The notes beneath the pieces are model-generated. The model was not told the DNA's origin and did no database searches. It saw nothing but the letters and a program-made list of their open reading frames with translations. This document shows, piece by piece, positions 1 to 8,063 of a stretch of DNA of 64,000 nt. The stretch is taken from NCBI GenBank assembly GCA_018613055.1, contig JAGGQZ010000003.1, forward strand, positions 310,001 to 374,000. The letters are read 5' to 3'. Within the stretch, counting starts at the first letter, position 1. The number at the start of each line of letters is the position of its first letter. This stretch comes from Chryseobacterium sp. ISL-80 (GTDB lineage: Bacteria; Bacillota; Bacilli; Bacillales; Cytobacillaceae). The translations under genes and the position numbers were made by a program.

Positions 1-584
1 ATGTTAAACGCAGTATTCCTACCCAAGTGCTGATCTGGAAGGAAAAGCAGGCGCTCTTTTTTTGAAAAAGCCCAGCGGACCATCTTCTCGGCGTTGGAGG
101 ATGTAACGGTTGCTCCGCCATTAGCACCGACAAATGATTTAATCGCTGCAGTCGAATTGACATACGTCAATGGCAAAATCGTATCTCCAAACAACACCTG
201 CAGGAAATCCCATGCCCGTTCTGTCTGATAAATATCTGCCATATCTGCCATTGAACAGCCGGCTCTCATATCCGGCAGGTAAACCTTCTGATTTTTGGTT
301 GTTAAGATGTCAGCCGTCTCCGCCATAAAATGGACTCCGCAAAAAACAATGTGCTCCGCTTCCTTGTTCTCGGCAGAAAGCTGGGCAAGTTTCAACGAAT
401 CGCCTGTCGCATCGGCAAATTGGATGACTTCATCTTTTTGATAATGATGCCCAGGTATGAACAGCTTTTTGCCCATTTTTGCCTTAATGTCCTTAATCAT
501 GTCCTCAAGTTCCTGGACAGACATGTTTCGGTATTTCTCCGGGAGCATTTTTGATTTAGCTTCGAGCGCCTCCAATATATTCAT
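1..584 (-). CDS. nadA: Quinolinate synthase NadA, N-terminal part (cut by window edge)
   Basis: NadA condenses iminoaspartate with dihydroxyacetone phosphate to quinolinate, using a 4Fe-4S cluster. The reverse strand reads [19 protein letters not shown], then [19 protein letters not shown] (substrate site of the family) and [14 protein letters not shown], whose Cys is the expected first cluster ligand. About 194 codons are visible; the gene continues beyond position 1. I chose the ATG at 584 because AAAGGGG lies 8-10 nt upstream; an in-frame ATG at 593 would overlap that ribosome site. The start overlaps the end of nadC by 29 nt, so nadB-nadC-nadA form one translationally linked operon. Product assignment is firm. 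Confidence 0.95.
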   Translation of the reverse strand, partial: MNILEALEAKSKMLPEKYRNMSVQELEDMIKDIKAKMGKKLFIPGHHYQKDEVIQFADATGDSLKLAQLSAENKEAEHIVFCGVHFMAETADILTTKNQKVYLPDMRAGCSMADMADIYQTERAWDFLQVLFGDTILPLTYVNSTAAIKSFVGANGGATVTSSNAEKMVRWAFSKKERLLFLPDQHLGRNTAFN

Positions 585-1437
585 ATTGTACATCCCCTTT
601 CGTTTCAGCCATGACCTTTGCGCTTATATCCAATGATTTTACAGAGTGCGTGAGGAATCCCAGCGAAATATAATCCACTCCACAATTCCTGAAGCTATGC
701 AGTGTATCAAGCGTGATGCCACCGGAGGCCTCGGTTGTAATGCCCTCCGGTACATAACCAATCCATTCTTCGATTTGTTCCGGCGTGCGGTTGTCGAACA
801 TGATGCAATCAGCCTTCGCTTCAATCGCTTCAAGCAGCTGCTCCTTTGTTTCGATTTCCACCTCAACCTTCACCATATGCCCAAGGTTTGACCTGACTGC
901 TTCTACCGCCTTGCTGATCGAGCCGGCGAAAGAGATATGGTTGTCCTTGATCATCACCGCGTCATACAAGCCGTAACGATGATTGAACCCGCCGCCGCAT
1001 CGGACTGCATATTTTTCAAGCATCCGCAGGCCCGGGGTTGTTTTCCGAGTATCACAAATTCTTGTCTTCATGCTGTCCAGTGCTTTTACAGCTTCGTTTG
1101 TTTTTGTGGCAATCCCGCTCATTCGCTGCACGAGGTTCAAGACGACTCTTTCCGCCTTTAACAGTGCAGAAACCTTGCCGGTAATCAACGCCAGCTCCTG
1201 GCCTTTGCCGACCTTTTCGCCATCCTTTACCTTCATGGCAACCTGGCTGTTCTCATCCATCAGCCTGAAACCCTGATCGATAATCTGCTCTCCGCAGAAA
1301 ACCCCTTCATCCTTCGCGATGAACACCAGGGTTCCCCTTGCATCGTTTCCGAAAATCAATTCACTCGTGACGTCACGCTCCCCGATATCTTCAATGAAAA
1401 ATTGTTCAAGTAGCAAGCGCAGTTTGATTGAATTCAT
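556..1437 (-). CDS. nadC: Nicotinate-nucleotide pyrophosphorylase (carboxylating)
   Basis: Converts quinolinate and PRPP to nicotinate mononucleotide, the third step of de novo NAD synthesis. 293 residues, usual length for the family. The conserved signature [20 protein letters not shown], followed by [20 protein letters not shown], is present, as is the C-terminal TIM-barrel segment [20 protein letters not shown]. Two in-frame ATGs exist; the one at 1437 is preferred because AAAGGA sits 9 nt upstream, whereas the ATG at 1446 touches that site. It overlaps the end of nadB by about 30 nt and is itself overlapped by nadA, consistent with one nadBCA transcript. Confidence 0.96.
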   Translation of the reverse strand: MNSIKLRLLLEQFFIEDIGERDVTSELIFGNDARGTLVFIAKDEGVFCGEQIIDQGFRLMDENSQVAMKVKDGEKVGKGQELALITGKVSALLKAERVVLNLVQRMSGIATKTNEAVKALDSMKTRICDTRKTTPGLRMLEKYAVRCGGGFNHRYGLYDAVMIKDNHISFAGSISKAVEAVRSNLGHMVKVEVEIETKEQLLEAIEAKADCIMFDNRTPEQIEEWIGYVPEGITTEASGGITLDTLHSFRNCGVDYISLGFLTHSVKSLDISAKVMAETKGDVQYEYIGGARS

Positions 1438-2989
1438 GCTTACCATCCTTTCCGTTTTTTCGCTGGTGGATGATTTGTTTTTTCATCCAGTTGGCATTAT
1501 CTTCATATGGAAAATCCTCACGATAATGACCGCCCCTGCTCTCTGTCCGCTCCAAAGCTGACTGGGTAATCAAAGTGGCGATAATATACATAAACAGACT
1601 GGTTAATTGTTCAGGCGATAAGTGGTCGAGTGCAGCTTCCAGCCACTTATCGTGATTAAATTTAGCAAGCCAATCAGCCTGGAGTGAGAGCATCTCCTTT
1701 TTCCGGACAATCCCGGTGCGGTCCATCATGGTTTGTTTCAAAATAGCTGGATCCGGCAGTTCCCCATCGTAAAAGTTTTGAACAGGAATGTGGATATTGT
1801 CGGGTTTCCTTATGCCTGCGCGGCGGATGTTGATCCATTCAGCGAGGTTGCTACCGACAAACATGCCTTCCAATAAAGAATTGCTTGCAAGCCGATTTGC
1901 CCCGTGGATACCGGTACATGCTGCCTCACCGATCGCATACAATCCGGGGATGCTTGTTCGTCCCTGCAAATCCGTTTTAATCCCTCCCATGATAAAATGG
2001 CTTCCGGGAACGACAGGAATCAAGCCTTTTTCCATTTCTATCCCATGCTGAATGCATAGCTTGCTGATCGTCGGGAATCGGGCGCTGAAATCCTTGATTG
2101 AGGATATATCCAAATGAATTTGAATTCCTCTTCGGGAGTAATCATAAATTGTCTGCGAAACAATATGCCTCGGAGCCAGATCCTCTAAAGGGTGAATGCC
2201 TTGCATGATTCGTTTTCCATCTTCAGTCACTAGCACCGCACCTTCGCCCCTGACTGCTTCAGAAATTAGCCCTCTTGTCCTTCCATCCACATACAGCAAT
2301 GTTGGGTGAAACTGGATAAACTCCATATCCGTCAATGCGGCCCCTGCTCTGTAAGCGAGGGCGATTCCATCACCGGTGGCCGTTTCTGCATTGGAAGTAA
2401 AGGAGAAAATCTGGCCACATCCGCCCGTTGCCAGAACTACATGTTGAGCTATGTATCTCTCATTTGTTCCATCAGGCAGCTTCGCCTTCACTCCAATACA
2501 TTGGGATTTTTCCTGATTTAAAATGAGGTCATAAACAAAAGCCGATTGTTCAACAGTGATATTGGAGGGCAAATCAGAAATCAAGAACTCGACCATATGC
2601 CTGCCTGTTTCGTCACCACCGCTGTGGACAATCCGCTTCTCGCTGTGTGCACCTTCCATTCCCAAAAGCAAATTACCATTTTCATCTTCATCAAAACGGC
2701 ATCCTGATTGCCAAAAGCCATTGATCAGCTCTGGGGCTTTTCTGGTCATTTCCAGAACAGCTTTGGCATCATTATGGTGCGCGCCCGCTTCCATTGTGTC
2801 GAGATAATGTAAGTAAGGATCATCCCCCGGAGCAACCGCCGCGGCTACCCCGCCTTGTGCCAGATAGGAATTTCCCTTTGTCAGATTCTGTTTTGTGAGA
2901 ATCATCACATTTAAATCCTTTGTTAACTTATTGGCCAACTGCAGTGCGGCAATGCCGCTGCCAATAATGATCACATCAAATTGTTTCAT
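1406..2989 (-). CDS. nadB: L-aspartate oxidase
   Basis: FAD enzyme that oxidises L-aspartate to iminoaspartate, the first step of NAD synthesis. 527 residues. The N-terminus DVIIIGSGIAALQLA is the FAD-binding beta-alpha-beta fold; GNSYLAQGGVAAA and HGANRLASNSLLEGMF are the family active-site and FAD motifs. The C-terminal helical domain with REDFPYEDNANWMKK is typical of NadB rather than of succinate dehydrogenase. Ribosome site AGGAGG stands 8 nt before the ATG. First gene of nadBCA, behind a promoter and a palindromic operator at 3015-3030, divergent from nifS-nadR; the encoded NadR probably represses it when NAD precursors are plentiful. Confidence 0.97.
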   Translation of the reverse strand: MKQFDVIIIGSGIAALQLANKLTKDLNVMILTKQNLTKGNSYLAQGGVAAAVAPGDDPYLHYLDTMEAGAHHNDAKAVLEMTRKAPELINGFWQSGCRFDEDENGNLLLGMEGAHSEKRIVHSGGDETGRHMVEFLISDLPSNITVEQSAFVYDLILNQEKSQCIGVKAKLPDGTNERYIAQHVVLATGGCGQIFSFTSNAETATGDGIALAYRAGAALTDMEFIQFHPTLLYVDGRTRGLISEAVRGEGAVLVTEDGKRIMQGIHPLEDLAPRHIVSQTIYDYSRRGIQIHLDISSIKDFSARFPTISKLCIQHGIEMEKGLIPVVPGSHFIMGGIKTDLQGRTSIPGLYAIGEAACTGIHGANRLASNSLLEGMFVGSNLAEWINIRRAGIRKPDNIHIPVQNFYDGELPDPAILKQTMMDRTGIVRKKEMLSLQADWLAKFNHDKWLEAALDHLSPEQLTSLFMYIIATLITQSALERTESRGGHYREDFPYEDNANWMKKQIIHQRKNGKDGKHEFNQTALAT

Positions 2990-3014
2990 AGATTGATAGC
3001 CTCCTGGATTAACA

Positions 3015-3030
3015 GGTGTCTTGACATCTA
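3015..3030. promoter_or_regulatory. NadR/NiaR operator
   Basis: AGGTGTCTTGACATCT is a near-perfect inverted repeat (AGGTGTC-TT-GACATCT, one mismatch). It resembles the known NiaR (YrxA/NadR) operator of Bacillales and lies between the divergent nadB and nifS-nadR units, just downstream of the nadB -10. NadR is encoded at 4639-5181. The site is seen; its function is inferred from the family. Confidence 0.75.
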
Positions 3031-3058
3031 TATTTACACAGTTTTACACTATTGACAA
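3031..3058 (-). promoter_or_regulatory. Putative sigma-A promoter of nadBCA
   Basis: On the reverse strand TTGTCA is followed after 16 nt by TAAATA, with the NadR operator immediately downstream where it would block initiation. The -35 fits well, the -10 moderately. Confidence 0.5.
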
Positions 3059-3137
3059 GAACTTTTATTTTGATGGATTCTTTGAAACTTACAACGGGAT
3101 AGCAAACGGAGCAAAGCGGTTCACACGTTATCAGCTT

Positions 3138-3397
3138 GTGACCGAACTGATGGGGATTTCTCTTTTTCGGGCACATGTTCGGCCTTCTTGTGACCGAAAT
3201 GCCGGGGATTCTTCTTTTTCGGGCACATATTCCAGCTTCTTGTGACCGAAATGCTGAGGATTTCTCTTTTTCGGGCACATGTTCCGCCTTCTTGTGACCG
3301 AAATGCCGGAGTTTTCTTGTTTTCGGGCACTTGTTCGGCCTTATTGTGACCGTAATGCCGGGGATTTCCTTTTTCCGGCGTATGTTTCCCTTTCCAG
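3138..3397. repeat. Tandem array 1: five 52-bp units
   Basis: GTGACCG starts at 3138, 3190, 3242, 3294 and 3346, exactly 52 bp apart; the last unit is degenerate. Each unit carries TTTCGGGCAC and GTGACCGAAA, an inverted pair (one mismatch) separated by 15 nt that can form a hairpin. The array lies between nadB and nifS and clear of the nadB promoter. Reading frames through it give low-complexity repeats and are not considered genes. Confidence 0.92.
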
Positions 3398-3418
3398 GAA
3401 CCATATCCAAGTTATAAT
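3391..3418 (+). promoter_or_regulatory. Possible promoter of nifS-nadR
   Basis: TATAAT at 3413-3418 lies 16 nt after a poor -35 (TTTCCA, 3391-3396), just before the nifS ribosome site. An alternative is TTGACA at 3022-3027 with TACACT at 3046-3051, which overlaps the NadR operator but would require transcription through array 1. Confidence 0.4.
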
Positions 3419-3441
3419 CATTAACACAGAGGAGCGAACCT

Positions 3442-4581
3442 ATGAAATATTTCGATTATGCTGCTACGTGCCCGCTTGACCGGGACGCTGCAGATATTTT
3501 TATCAAAGCGTCGACAGAGTACTTTGGAAACAGCCAGAGTCTTCATGAAGCGGGTTCTGCAGCGGCTAATCTCCTGGAGAGCTGCAGACAGGAATTCGCC
3601 AGGTTGCTTGATGTCGAAGAGGCCGGGGTTTATTTTACAAGTGGTGGCTCTGAAGGTAATTATCTTGGAATCATGGCGCTTCTCTCGGCAAAAAGAAAAA
3701 ACGGCCGCCACATTATTACCGGCGCTGCTGAGCATTCCTCGGTTTACAACCTGATGAAAAAGCTGGAGGGAGAAGGATGGGAAGTCACTTTCCTGCCAAT
3801 GGACGAGGACGGGATAATCAAAATTGACACCTTTATAAAAGCTGTTCGGCCTGAAACTGTGCTCGTTTCAATTCAGCACGGCAACCCGGAAATTGGGACA
3901 CTCCAGCCGATCCAAAACATTGCTGGATACTGCAGGTCCAACGGTATCCTGATTCACAGTGACTTCGTGCAATCTTTTGGAAAGATATCAATGAACTCCC
4001 TGGCACGTTCAGTGGATGCATTGTCGATTTCGGGCCACAAGTTTTACGGCCCAAAAGGAACGGGAGTCGCCTATGTCAATCCGAAGCTTGCCTGGAAGCC
4101 ATATATAGATGGCACCGTGCATGAAAAAGGCTTCAGGCCCGGCACGGTCAATGTCCCGGGAATCGCCGCCATGACGGCTGCTGCCCAAAAAGCACACTCA
4201 CTGATTAAACAAGAGCATGATCGACTCAAAGAGTTAAGGACTATTTTTGCCGATACACTTACAGAACTCAAAAGCCCATATACGATTTTTGGTTCAGAGG
4301 GGGATGAGCAGCTGCCGGGAATCGTGGGGATGGCCCTAAAAGGCGTGGAGGGGCAATTTGTTCTGCTGGAATGTGACCGTAAAGAATTCGCGATTTCAAC
4401 CGGGACAGCCTGTCACACCGGACTGCTAAGCCCTGCGAAAACCATGGCGGCAATGGGCATCAATGGCAAAGAAGCAAAGGAATTCTTCAGGATTTCTTTC
4501 GGGAGGAAGACTGCGGCCAGTGATGTGGTCGAACTTGGGAAACTCCTTGCATCCATCTCTGGTAGGGTCGCTGCCGTTTAA
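3442..4581 (+). CDS. nifS: Cysteine desulfurase, NifS type
   Basis: PLP enzyme that takes sulfur from cysteine; next to the nad genes it presumably supplies the Fe-S cluster of NadA, as proposed for B. subtilis NifS. 379 residues. The N-terminus MKYFDYAATCPL is typical, SISGHKFYGPKGTG contains the PLP lysine, and STGTACHTGLLSP contains the catalytic cysteine on the mobile loop. The AGAGGAG site is well placed. It is divergent from nadB and followed after 57 nt by nadR, with which it probably forms an operon controlled by the same operator. Confidence 0.93.
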   Translation: MKYFDYAATCPLDRDAADIFIKASTEYFGNSQSLHEAGSAAANLLESCRQEFARLLDVEEAGVYFTSGGSEGNYLGIMALLSAKRKNGRHIITGAAEHSSVYNLMKKLEGEGWEVTFLPMDEDGIIKIDTFIKAVRPETVLVSIQHGNPEIGTLQPIQNIAGYCRSNGILIHSDFVQSFGKISMNSLARSVDALSISGHKFYGPKGTGVAYVNPKLAWKPYIDGTVHEKGFRPGTVNVPGIAAMTAAAQKAHSLIKQEHDRLKELRTIFADTLTELKSPYTIFGSEGDEQLPGIVGMALKGVEGQFVLLECDRKEFAISTGTACHTGLLSPAKTMAAMGINGKEAKEFFRISFGRKTAASDVVELGKLLASISGRVAAV

Positions 4582-4638
4582 CTTCAGGATGATTTATGGT
4601 AAAATTCACGAATGAAGAAGTCGAAGGAGAGATCGGTT

Positions 4639-5181
4639 ATGAAGGAACCTACGAAAATCCTTGGAGATGAACGCCGGGAATTTATCCTGAAGCGCCTGCA
4701 GGAAAGCCGTGAGCCGATTACCGGCGGCGAGCTGGCAGCCATTACGAATGTAAGCAGACAGGTCATTGTCGGTGATATCACCTTGCTAAAAGCTAAAAAT
4801 GAACCAATCATCGCTACGAGCCAGGGTTATTTATATATGCACGCCTCCCGGCCAACGGAAGCGGAACGGATTATTGCCTGCTCCCACGGCCCTGAAAGGA
4901 CAGAAGAAGAACTTTTGCTCCTTGTCGATCATGGTGTAATGGTGAAAGACGTTAAAATCGAGCATCCTGTGTATGGTGACCTGACCGCCTCCATCATGGT
5001 CTCGAACCGGTATGAAGTGAAACAGTTCATGGAAAAAATAAAATCCACCAATGCTTCTTATTTATCAGAATTGACGGACGGCATCCACTTGCACAGCCTT
5101 TCAGCCCCGACGGAAAAAGCACTGGATGAAGCGGAAGAAACGCTTAGAAAAGCACATTTCCTGATTGATTTAGAACAGTAG
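4639..5181 (+). CDS. nadR: NAD biosynthesis repressor NadR (NiaR/YrxA family)
   Basis: Transcriptional repressor that uses nicotinic acid as corepressor. 180 residues, the length of the B. subtilis protein. Residues about 10-60 (REFILKRLQES, SRQVIVGDITLLKA) are a winged helix-turn-helix of HTH_11 type; the remainder is a 3H domain with conserved histidines in ACSHGPE, KIEHPVYGD and DGIHLHSL. The ATG at 4639 is chosen because AAGGAG lies upstream; an in-frame ATG at 4612 has no ribosome site. It follows nifS and faces nadBCA across the operator at 3015, so it should control both units, including itself. Confidence 0.93.
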   Translation: MKEPTKILGDERREFILKRLQESREPITGGELAAITNVSRQVIVGDITLLKAKNEPIIATSQGYLYMHASRPTEAERIIACSHGPERTEEELLLLVDHGVMVKDVKIEHPVYGDLTASIMVSNRYEVKQFMEKIKSTNASYLSELTDGIHLHSLSAPTEKALDEAEETLRKAHFLIDLEQ

Positions 5182-5187
5182 AAATGG

Positions 5188-5220
5188 AAAAGATCCATCA
5201 ATTGCTGATGGATCTTTTTA
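5188..5220 (+). terminator. Intrinsic terminator after nadR
   Basis: AAAGATCCATCA-ATTGC-TGATGGATCTTTTT is a perfect stem with a T-run on the plus strand. The other strand also ends in TTTTCC, so before the tnpB insertion it could have served pheA coming the other way. Confidence 0.9.
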
Positions 5221-5228
5221 TATTTTAT

Positions 5229-6659
5229 CATTTTCCGACAGAAGACTCCCTCTTCAATCGTGCGAAGGGCGAAGCCCAACGAAAAGGGGGAGATGAATGT
5301 CAGTTGGCGATAGCCAAAACCTTCCTCTTATAGTAAAATAGAAACATACGTTCGAGAAAAAAGGGGTGAAGTCATGTTAATTAACAAAGCCTACAAATTC
5401 CGAATCTATCCAAATAAAGAACAAGAAATCCTAATAGCTAAAACGATTGGGTGTTCACGCTTTACCTTTAACCACTTTCTTTCGAAATGGAATGACATGT
5501 ATAAGGAAACAGGTAAAGGATTAACATATAACGCTTGTTCTGCTGAATTAACTCATCTAAAAAAGGAATTAGTCTGGCTAAAAGATGTTGATAGCATTGC
5601 CCTTCAATCCTCACTGAAAAACCTTGCTGATTCTTATAATCGATTCTTCAAGAAACAAAATAAAGCACCGCGCTTTAAGTCTAAAAAGAATAAGGTACAA
5701 TCCTACACGACTAAAGAAACAAACAATAATATTGCCATTGTAGAAAGCAAAATCAAATTACCGAAACTGGGTCTTCTTCGCTTTGCCAAAAGTCGGGAAG
5801 TACATGGTCGTATTCTTAATGCCACTGTTAGAAGAAATCCTAGTGGTAAATACTTTGTTTCCATTCTTGTAGAAGCAGAAGTACAGCCATTGGAGAAAAC
5901 TGAATCATCTATTGGTGTAGACTTAGGCATCACTGACTTTGCCATTCTTTCTGATGGTCGCAAGATTGACAATAATAAATTCACATCAAAAATGGAAAAC
6001 AAACTAAAACGTGAACAGCGAAAACTTTCAAGACGAGCGTTACAAGCTAAAAACAAAGGTATTAACCTTCTTGATGCAAAAAACTATCAGAAACAAAAGC
6101 GAAAAGTTGCTAGATTACACGAAAGAGTCATGTACCAGCGTGACGATTTTCTTAACAAGTTAAGTACAGAAATAATCAAAAACCACGATATTGTCTGTAT
6201 CGAAGACTTGAACACAAGGGGAATGTTGCGCAATCATAAGTTAGCAAAATCAATCTCTGATGTATCATGGTCTGCCTTTGTAACTAAATTAGAATACAAA
6301 GGGAAATGGTACGGTAAAACACTCGTAAAAATAAACAGATGGTTTCCGTCTAGTCAGATATGTTCCCATTGTGGACATCAAGATGGCAAGAAATCTCTTG
6401 AAATAAGGGATTGGATTTGTCCGGCTTGCCACGAACATCACGATAGAGATATAAATGCCAGTAAGAATATACTAACCGAAGGTTTGAAAAACTTAGTTTT
6501 AACTTAAATAAAAATATAGAACCGTAGGAATTTACGGGGATAGCTTGGTCAATAAGAGAAACCTCTGTTGGTAAAGAAATACACTAACAAGTACGCTCTA
6601 TTCCCAAGAATCTCCCACTTCAAACAACCCGAAAGGGTGTTAAGTGGTGAGTAGTTCAA
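5229..6659 (+). mobile_element. Solo tnpB element (IS200/IS605 group, IS1341 type)
   Basis: The element holds one intact tnpB and no tnpA transposase. The left end has small hairpins (GGGCGAAGCCC near 5267-5277, TTGGCGATAGCCAA at 5304-5317). The right end has a bipartite hairpin at 6615-6647 and finishes in GTAGTTCAA, the TCAA end known from IS605-type elements. The right boundary at 6659 is fairly secure. The left boundary is tentative and was placed after TTTAT (5224-5228), a plausible TAM, because joining there restores a sensible pheA end. Without tnpA it can move only with help in trans. Confidence 0.75.
5374..6507 (+). CDS. tnpB: RNA-guided nuclease TnpB
   Basis: 377 residues, full length. 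The N-terminal helix-turn-helix-like OrfB segment is MLINKAYKFRIYPNKEQE. The RuvC catalytic triad appears intact: Asp in GVDLGITDFA, Glu in IEDLNTRGML, Asp in DRDINASKN. A zinc ribbon with CSHCG and CPAC lies between the last two. TnpB proteins cut DNA next to a TAM guided by an omega-RNA made from the 3' end of their own gene; that activity is inferred from the family. Ribosome site AAGGGGTG precedes the ATG. Codon use is more AT-rich than the neighbouring genes, consistent with acquisition. Confidence 0.93.
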   Translation: MLINKAYKFRIYPNKEQEILIAKTIGCSRFTFNHFLSKWNDMYKETGKGLTYNACSAELTHLKKELVWLKDVDSIALQSSLKNLADSYNRFFKKQNKAPRFKSKKNKVQSYTTKETNNNIAIVESKIKLPKLGLLRFAKSREVHGRILNATVRRNPSGKYFVSILVEAEVQPLEKTESSIGVDLGITDFAILSDGRKIDNNKFTSKMENKLKREQRKLSRRALQAKNKGINLLDAKNYQKQKRKVARLHERVMYQRDDFLNKLSTEIIKNHDIVCIEDLNTRGMLRNHKLAKSISDVSWSAFVTKLEYKGKWYGKTLVKINRWFPSSQICSHCGHQDGKKSLEIRDWICPACHEHHDRDINASKNILTEGLKNLVLT

Positions 6660-6679
6660 GGCTGGAATAGCTTCCTAGC
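6400..6679 (+). ncRNA. Predicted omega-RNA of TnpB with guide from pheA
   Basis: In this family the guide RNA overlaps the tnpB 3' end and runs through the right end into the flank. Here the scaffold would include the hairpin 6615-6647 (CCACTT/AAGTGG with inner ACCC-GAAA-GGGT) and end at GTAGTTCAA (6659). The next 16-20 nt, from 6660, would be the guide and lie inside pheA. The 5' end is not determined. Confidence 0.6.
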
Positions 6680-7494
6680 ATTTTTACAGTACAGCCTAGT
6701 GCCTCCAGTTCGGCTATGGCCCCTGGGATCAAGACATCATCCATTTTAAAGTTGATATCGATAATGAAAAAGTATTTTCCGAGACCAGTTTTCATTGGAC
6801 GGGACTCGATTTTGGAAAGATTGAGCTTTCGCCAGGAAAATGCTGACAGGACTTGATGCAGTGCTCCTGCCTGATCAGAAGGCAGGGTGATCATCAAGCT
6901 CGTCTTGAACTCTTCGCCCTGGTCGAGGTGAAGTCCGCTTTCAGGCTTTGTAAGCACTGCGAAGACAGTATGGTTATAACTATAGTCATGGATATTTTGC
7001 TGAGCCATGGCCAGTCCCTCATATTCTTGTGCAGCAAGACTGTTTGCGATCGCCGCGATATTGCGTTCTGGGTGATCTTTGACAAATTTGGCCGCTGCGG
7101 CAGTCGAAGCCATATGTTCGTGCGGAACTTTTTTAAATTCTTTATGTAAAAACTTATGGCACTGTGCAAGTGCGTGCGGATGGCTGCAAATCAACTCCGC
7201 ATTTCTCCAGTTTTCCAAATTGTCCTGATGTACCAGCAAATGCTGCCTGATCGGCACCACCGCTTCACCAACGATCTGGAGATCTGTTTCATGGACAAGG
7301 TAATCGACTGTTAAGTTAACAGATCCCTCGATTGAATTTTCCAATGGCACGATCGCTGCGTCAATCTCTCCTTCTGTGGCAGCATCCATGCATTCTGGTA
7401 TACTCACAAACGGGATTCGTTCTGCTTCATGAAACAATTGCCGGGCTGCATAATCCGTAAATGTTGCTTCCGGCCCAAGGTATCCTACTTTCAA
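6640..7494 (-). CDS. pheA: Prephenate dehydratase (3' end altered by tnpB element)
   Basis: Converts prephenate to phenylpyruvate in phenylalanine synthesis. 284 residues. Catalytic domain with VGYLGPEATFTDYAA, VPLENSIEGSVNLTVDYL and ASTAAAAKFV; C-terminal ACT domain (about 195-275) with the phenylalanine-binding ESRP motif. A TTG start at 7494 is preferred because GGAGG lies 7 nt upstream; the TTG at 7500 is too close. The last codons, LELLTT-stop, lie inside the right end of the tnpB element, so the natural end after LGSYSS has been replaced by element sequence. The ACT domain is complete, so function is probably retained. Last gene of spo0B-obg-pheB-pheA. Confidence 0.95.
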   Translation of the reverse strand: MKVGYLGPEATFTDYAARQLFHEAERIPFVSIPECMDAATEGEIDAAIVPLENSIEGSVNLTVDYLVHETDLQIVGEAVVPIRQHLLVHQDNLENWRNAELICSHPHALAQCHKFLHKEFKKVPHEHMASTAAAAKFVKDHPERNIAAIANSLAAQEYEGLAMAQQNIHDYSYNHTVFAVLTKPESGLHLDQGEEFKTSLMITLPSDQAGALHQVLSAFSWRKLNLSKIESRPMKTGLGKYFFIIDINFKMDDVLIPGAIAELEALGCTVKMLGSYSSLELLTT

Positions 7495-7520
7495 GTCCAA
7501 ACCTCCCCCTGCTGCTTTCT

Positions 7521-7973
7521 CTAAGCGCCTGTTCCGAGCACTTCTACTTTTTCAACAAACTCCAGTTTCCTCAATCTTGTTAGCAGTTCGTCCATTTCTA
7601 CTCTCATTTCGGTGATATTCAAGCTTAGCGTCACATTCGCCCTTCCCTGCAGCGGAATGGTCTGATGGATGGTCAACACATTGCAGCCGCTAGCCGCAAC
7701 AGTGCTCAGAAGTTCTGATAGCGTGCCAGACCGGTCTTCAAGCTGAAAAAATAGTGAAATGATCCGCTCTTTCACAACCGTATGGAATGGAAAAACAGTA
7801 TCACGGTATTTGTAAAATGCGCTCCGGCTCAAATCGACCTTTTGGACTGCATCCCAGACCGACTCTGCTTTGCCGCGTTCAATCATTTCCTTTGCCTCAA
7901 GCGTTTTTTTCATTGCTTCCGGCAGGACATCTTCCCGAACGAGATAGAATTTTTTATCTTGATTTTGCTTCAT
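7521..7973 (-). CDS. pheB: ACT-domain protein PheB
   Basis: 150 residues, UPF0735 family. The N-terminal half ([35 protein letters not shown]) resembles a helix-turn-helix. The C-terminal half (about 70-145) is an ACT domain, a small-ligand-binding fold, with [22 protein letters not shown]. subtilis PheB was first named a chorismate mutase, but this family has no mutase domain; a sensor or regulator of aromatic amino acid synthesis is more likely (inference). It lies 26 nt upstream of pheA in the obg-pheB-pheA operon. Confidence 0.85.
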   Translation of the reverse strand: MKQNQDKKFYLVREDVLPEAMKKTLEAKEMIERGKAESVWDAVQKVDLSRSAFYKYRDTVFPFHTVVKERIISLFFQLEDRSGTLSELLSTVAASGCNVLTIHQTIPLQGRANVTLSLNITEMRVEMDELLTRLRKLEFVEKVEVLGTGA

Positions 7974-8012
7974 CTCAAATCACCCCATCAGAATGCTTGC
8001 CTACTTTAAAGA

Positions 8013-8052
8013 GGAAAGCCGATTAACCTTTTGGCTAATCGACTTCCTGTCA
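8013..8052 (-). other. Stem-loop between obg and pheB
   Basis: GGAAGTCGATTA and TAATCGGCTTTCC flank a 10-nt loop on the reverse strand. There is no good T-run, so it is more likely an mRNA-stabilising or processing hairpin than a full terminator. Confidence 0.5.
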
Positions 8053-8063
8053 CCACCTGAGGC

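Noticed and set aside
3009-3410. 133-codon reverse-strand frame with repeated FGHKKAEHVPEKEK-type segments (and shadows at 3021-3245, 3121-3330)
   Set aside because: It is simply a translation of the 52-bp array; no ribosome site, and it runs across the nadB promoter and operator.
4612-4638. N-terminal extension of NadR (MKKSKERSV)
   Set aside because: No ribosome site before 4612, while AAGGAG inside this stretch correctly positions the ATG at 4639 and gives the family length.
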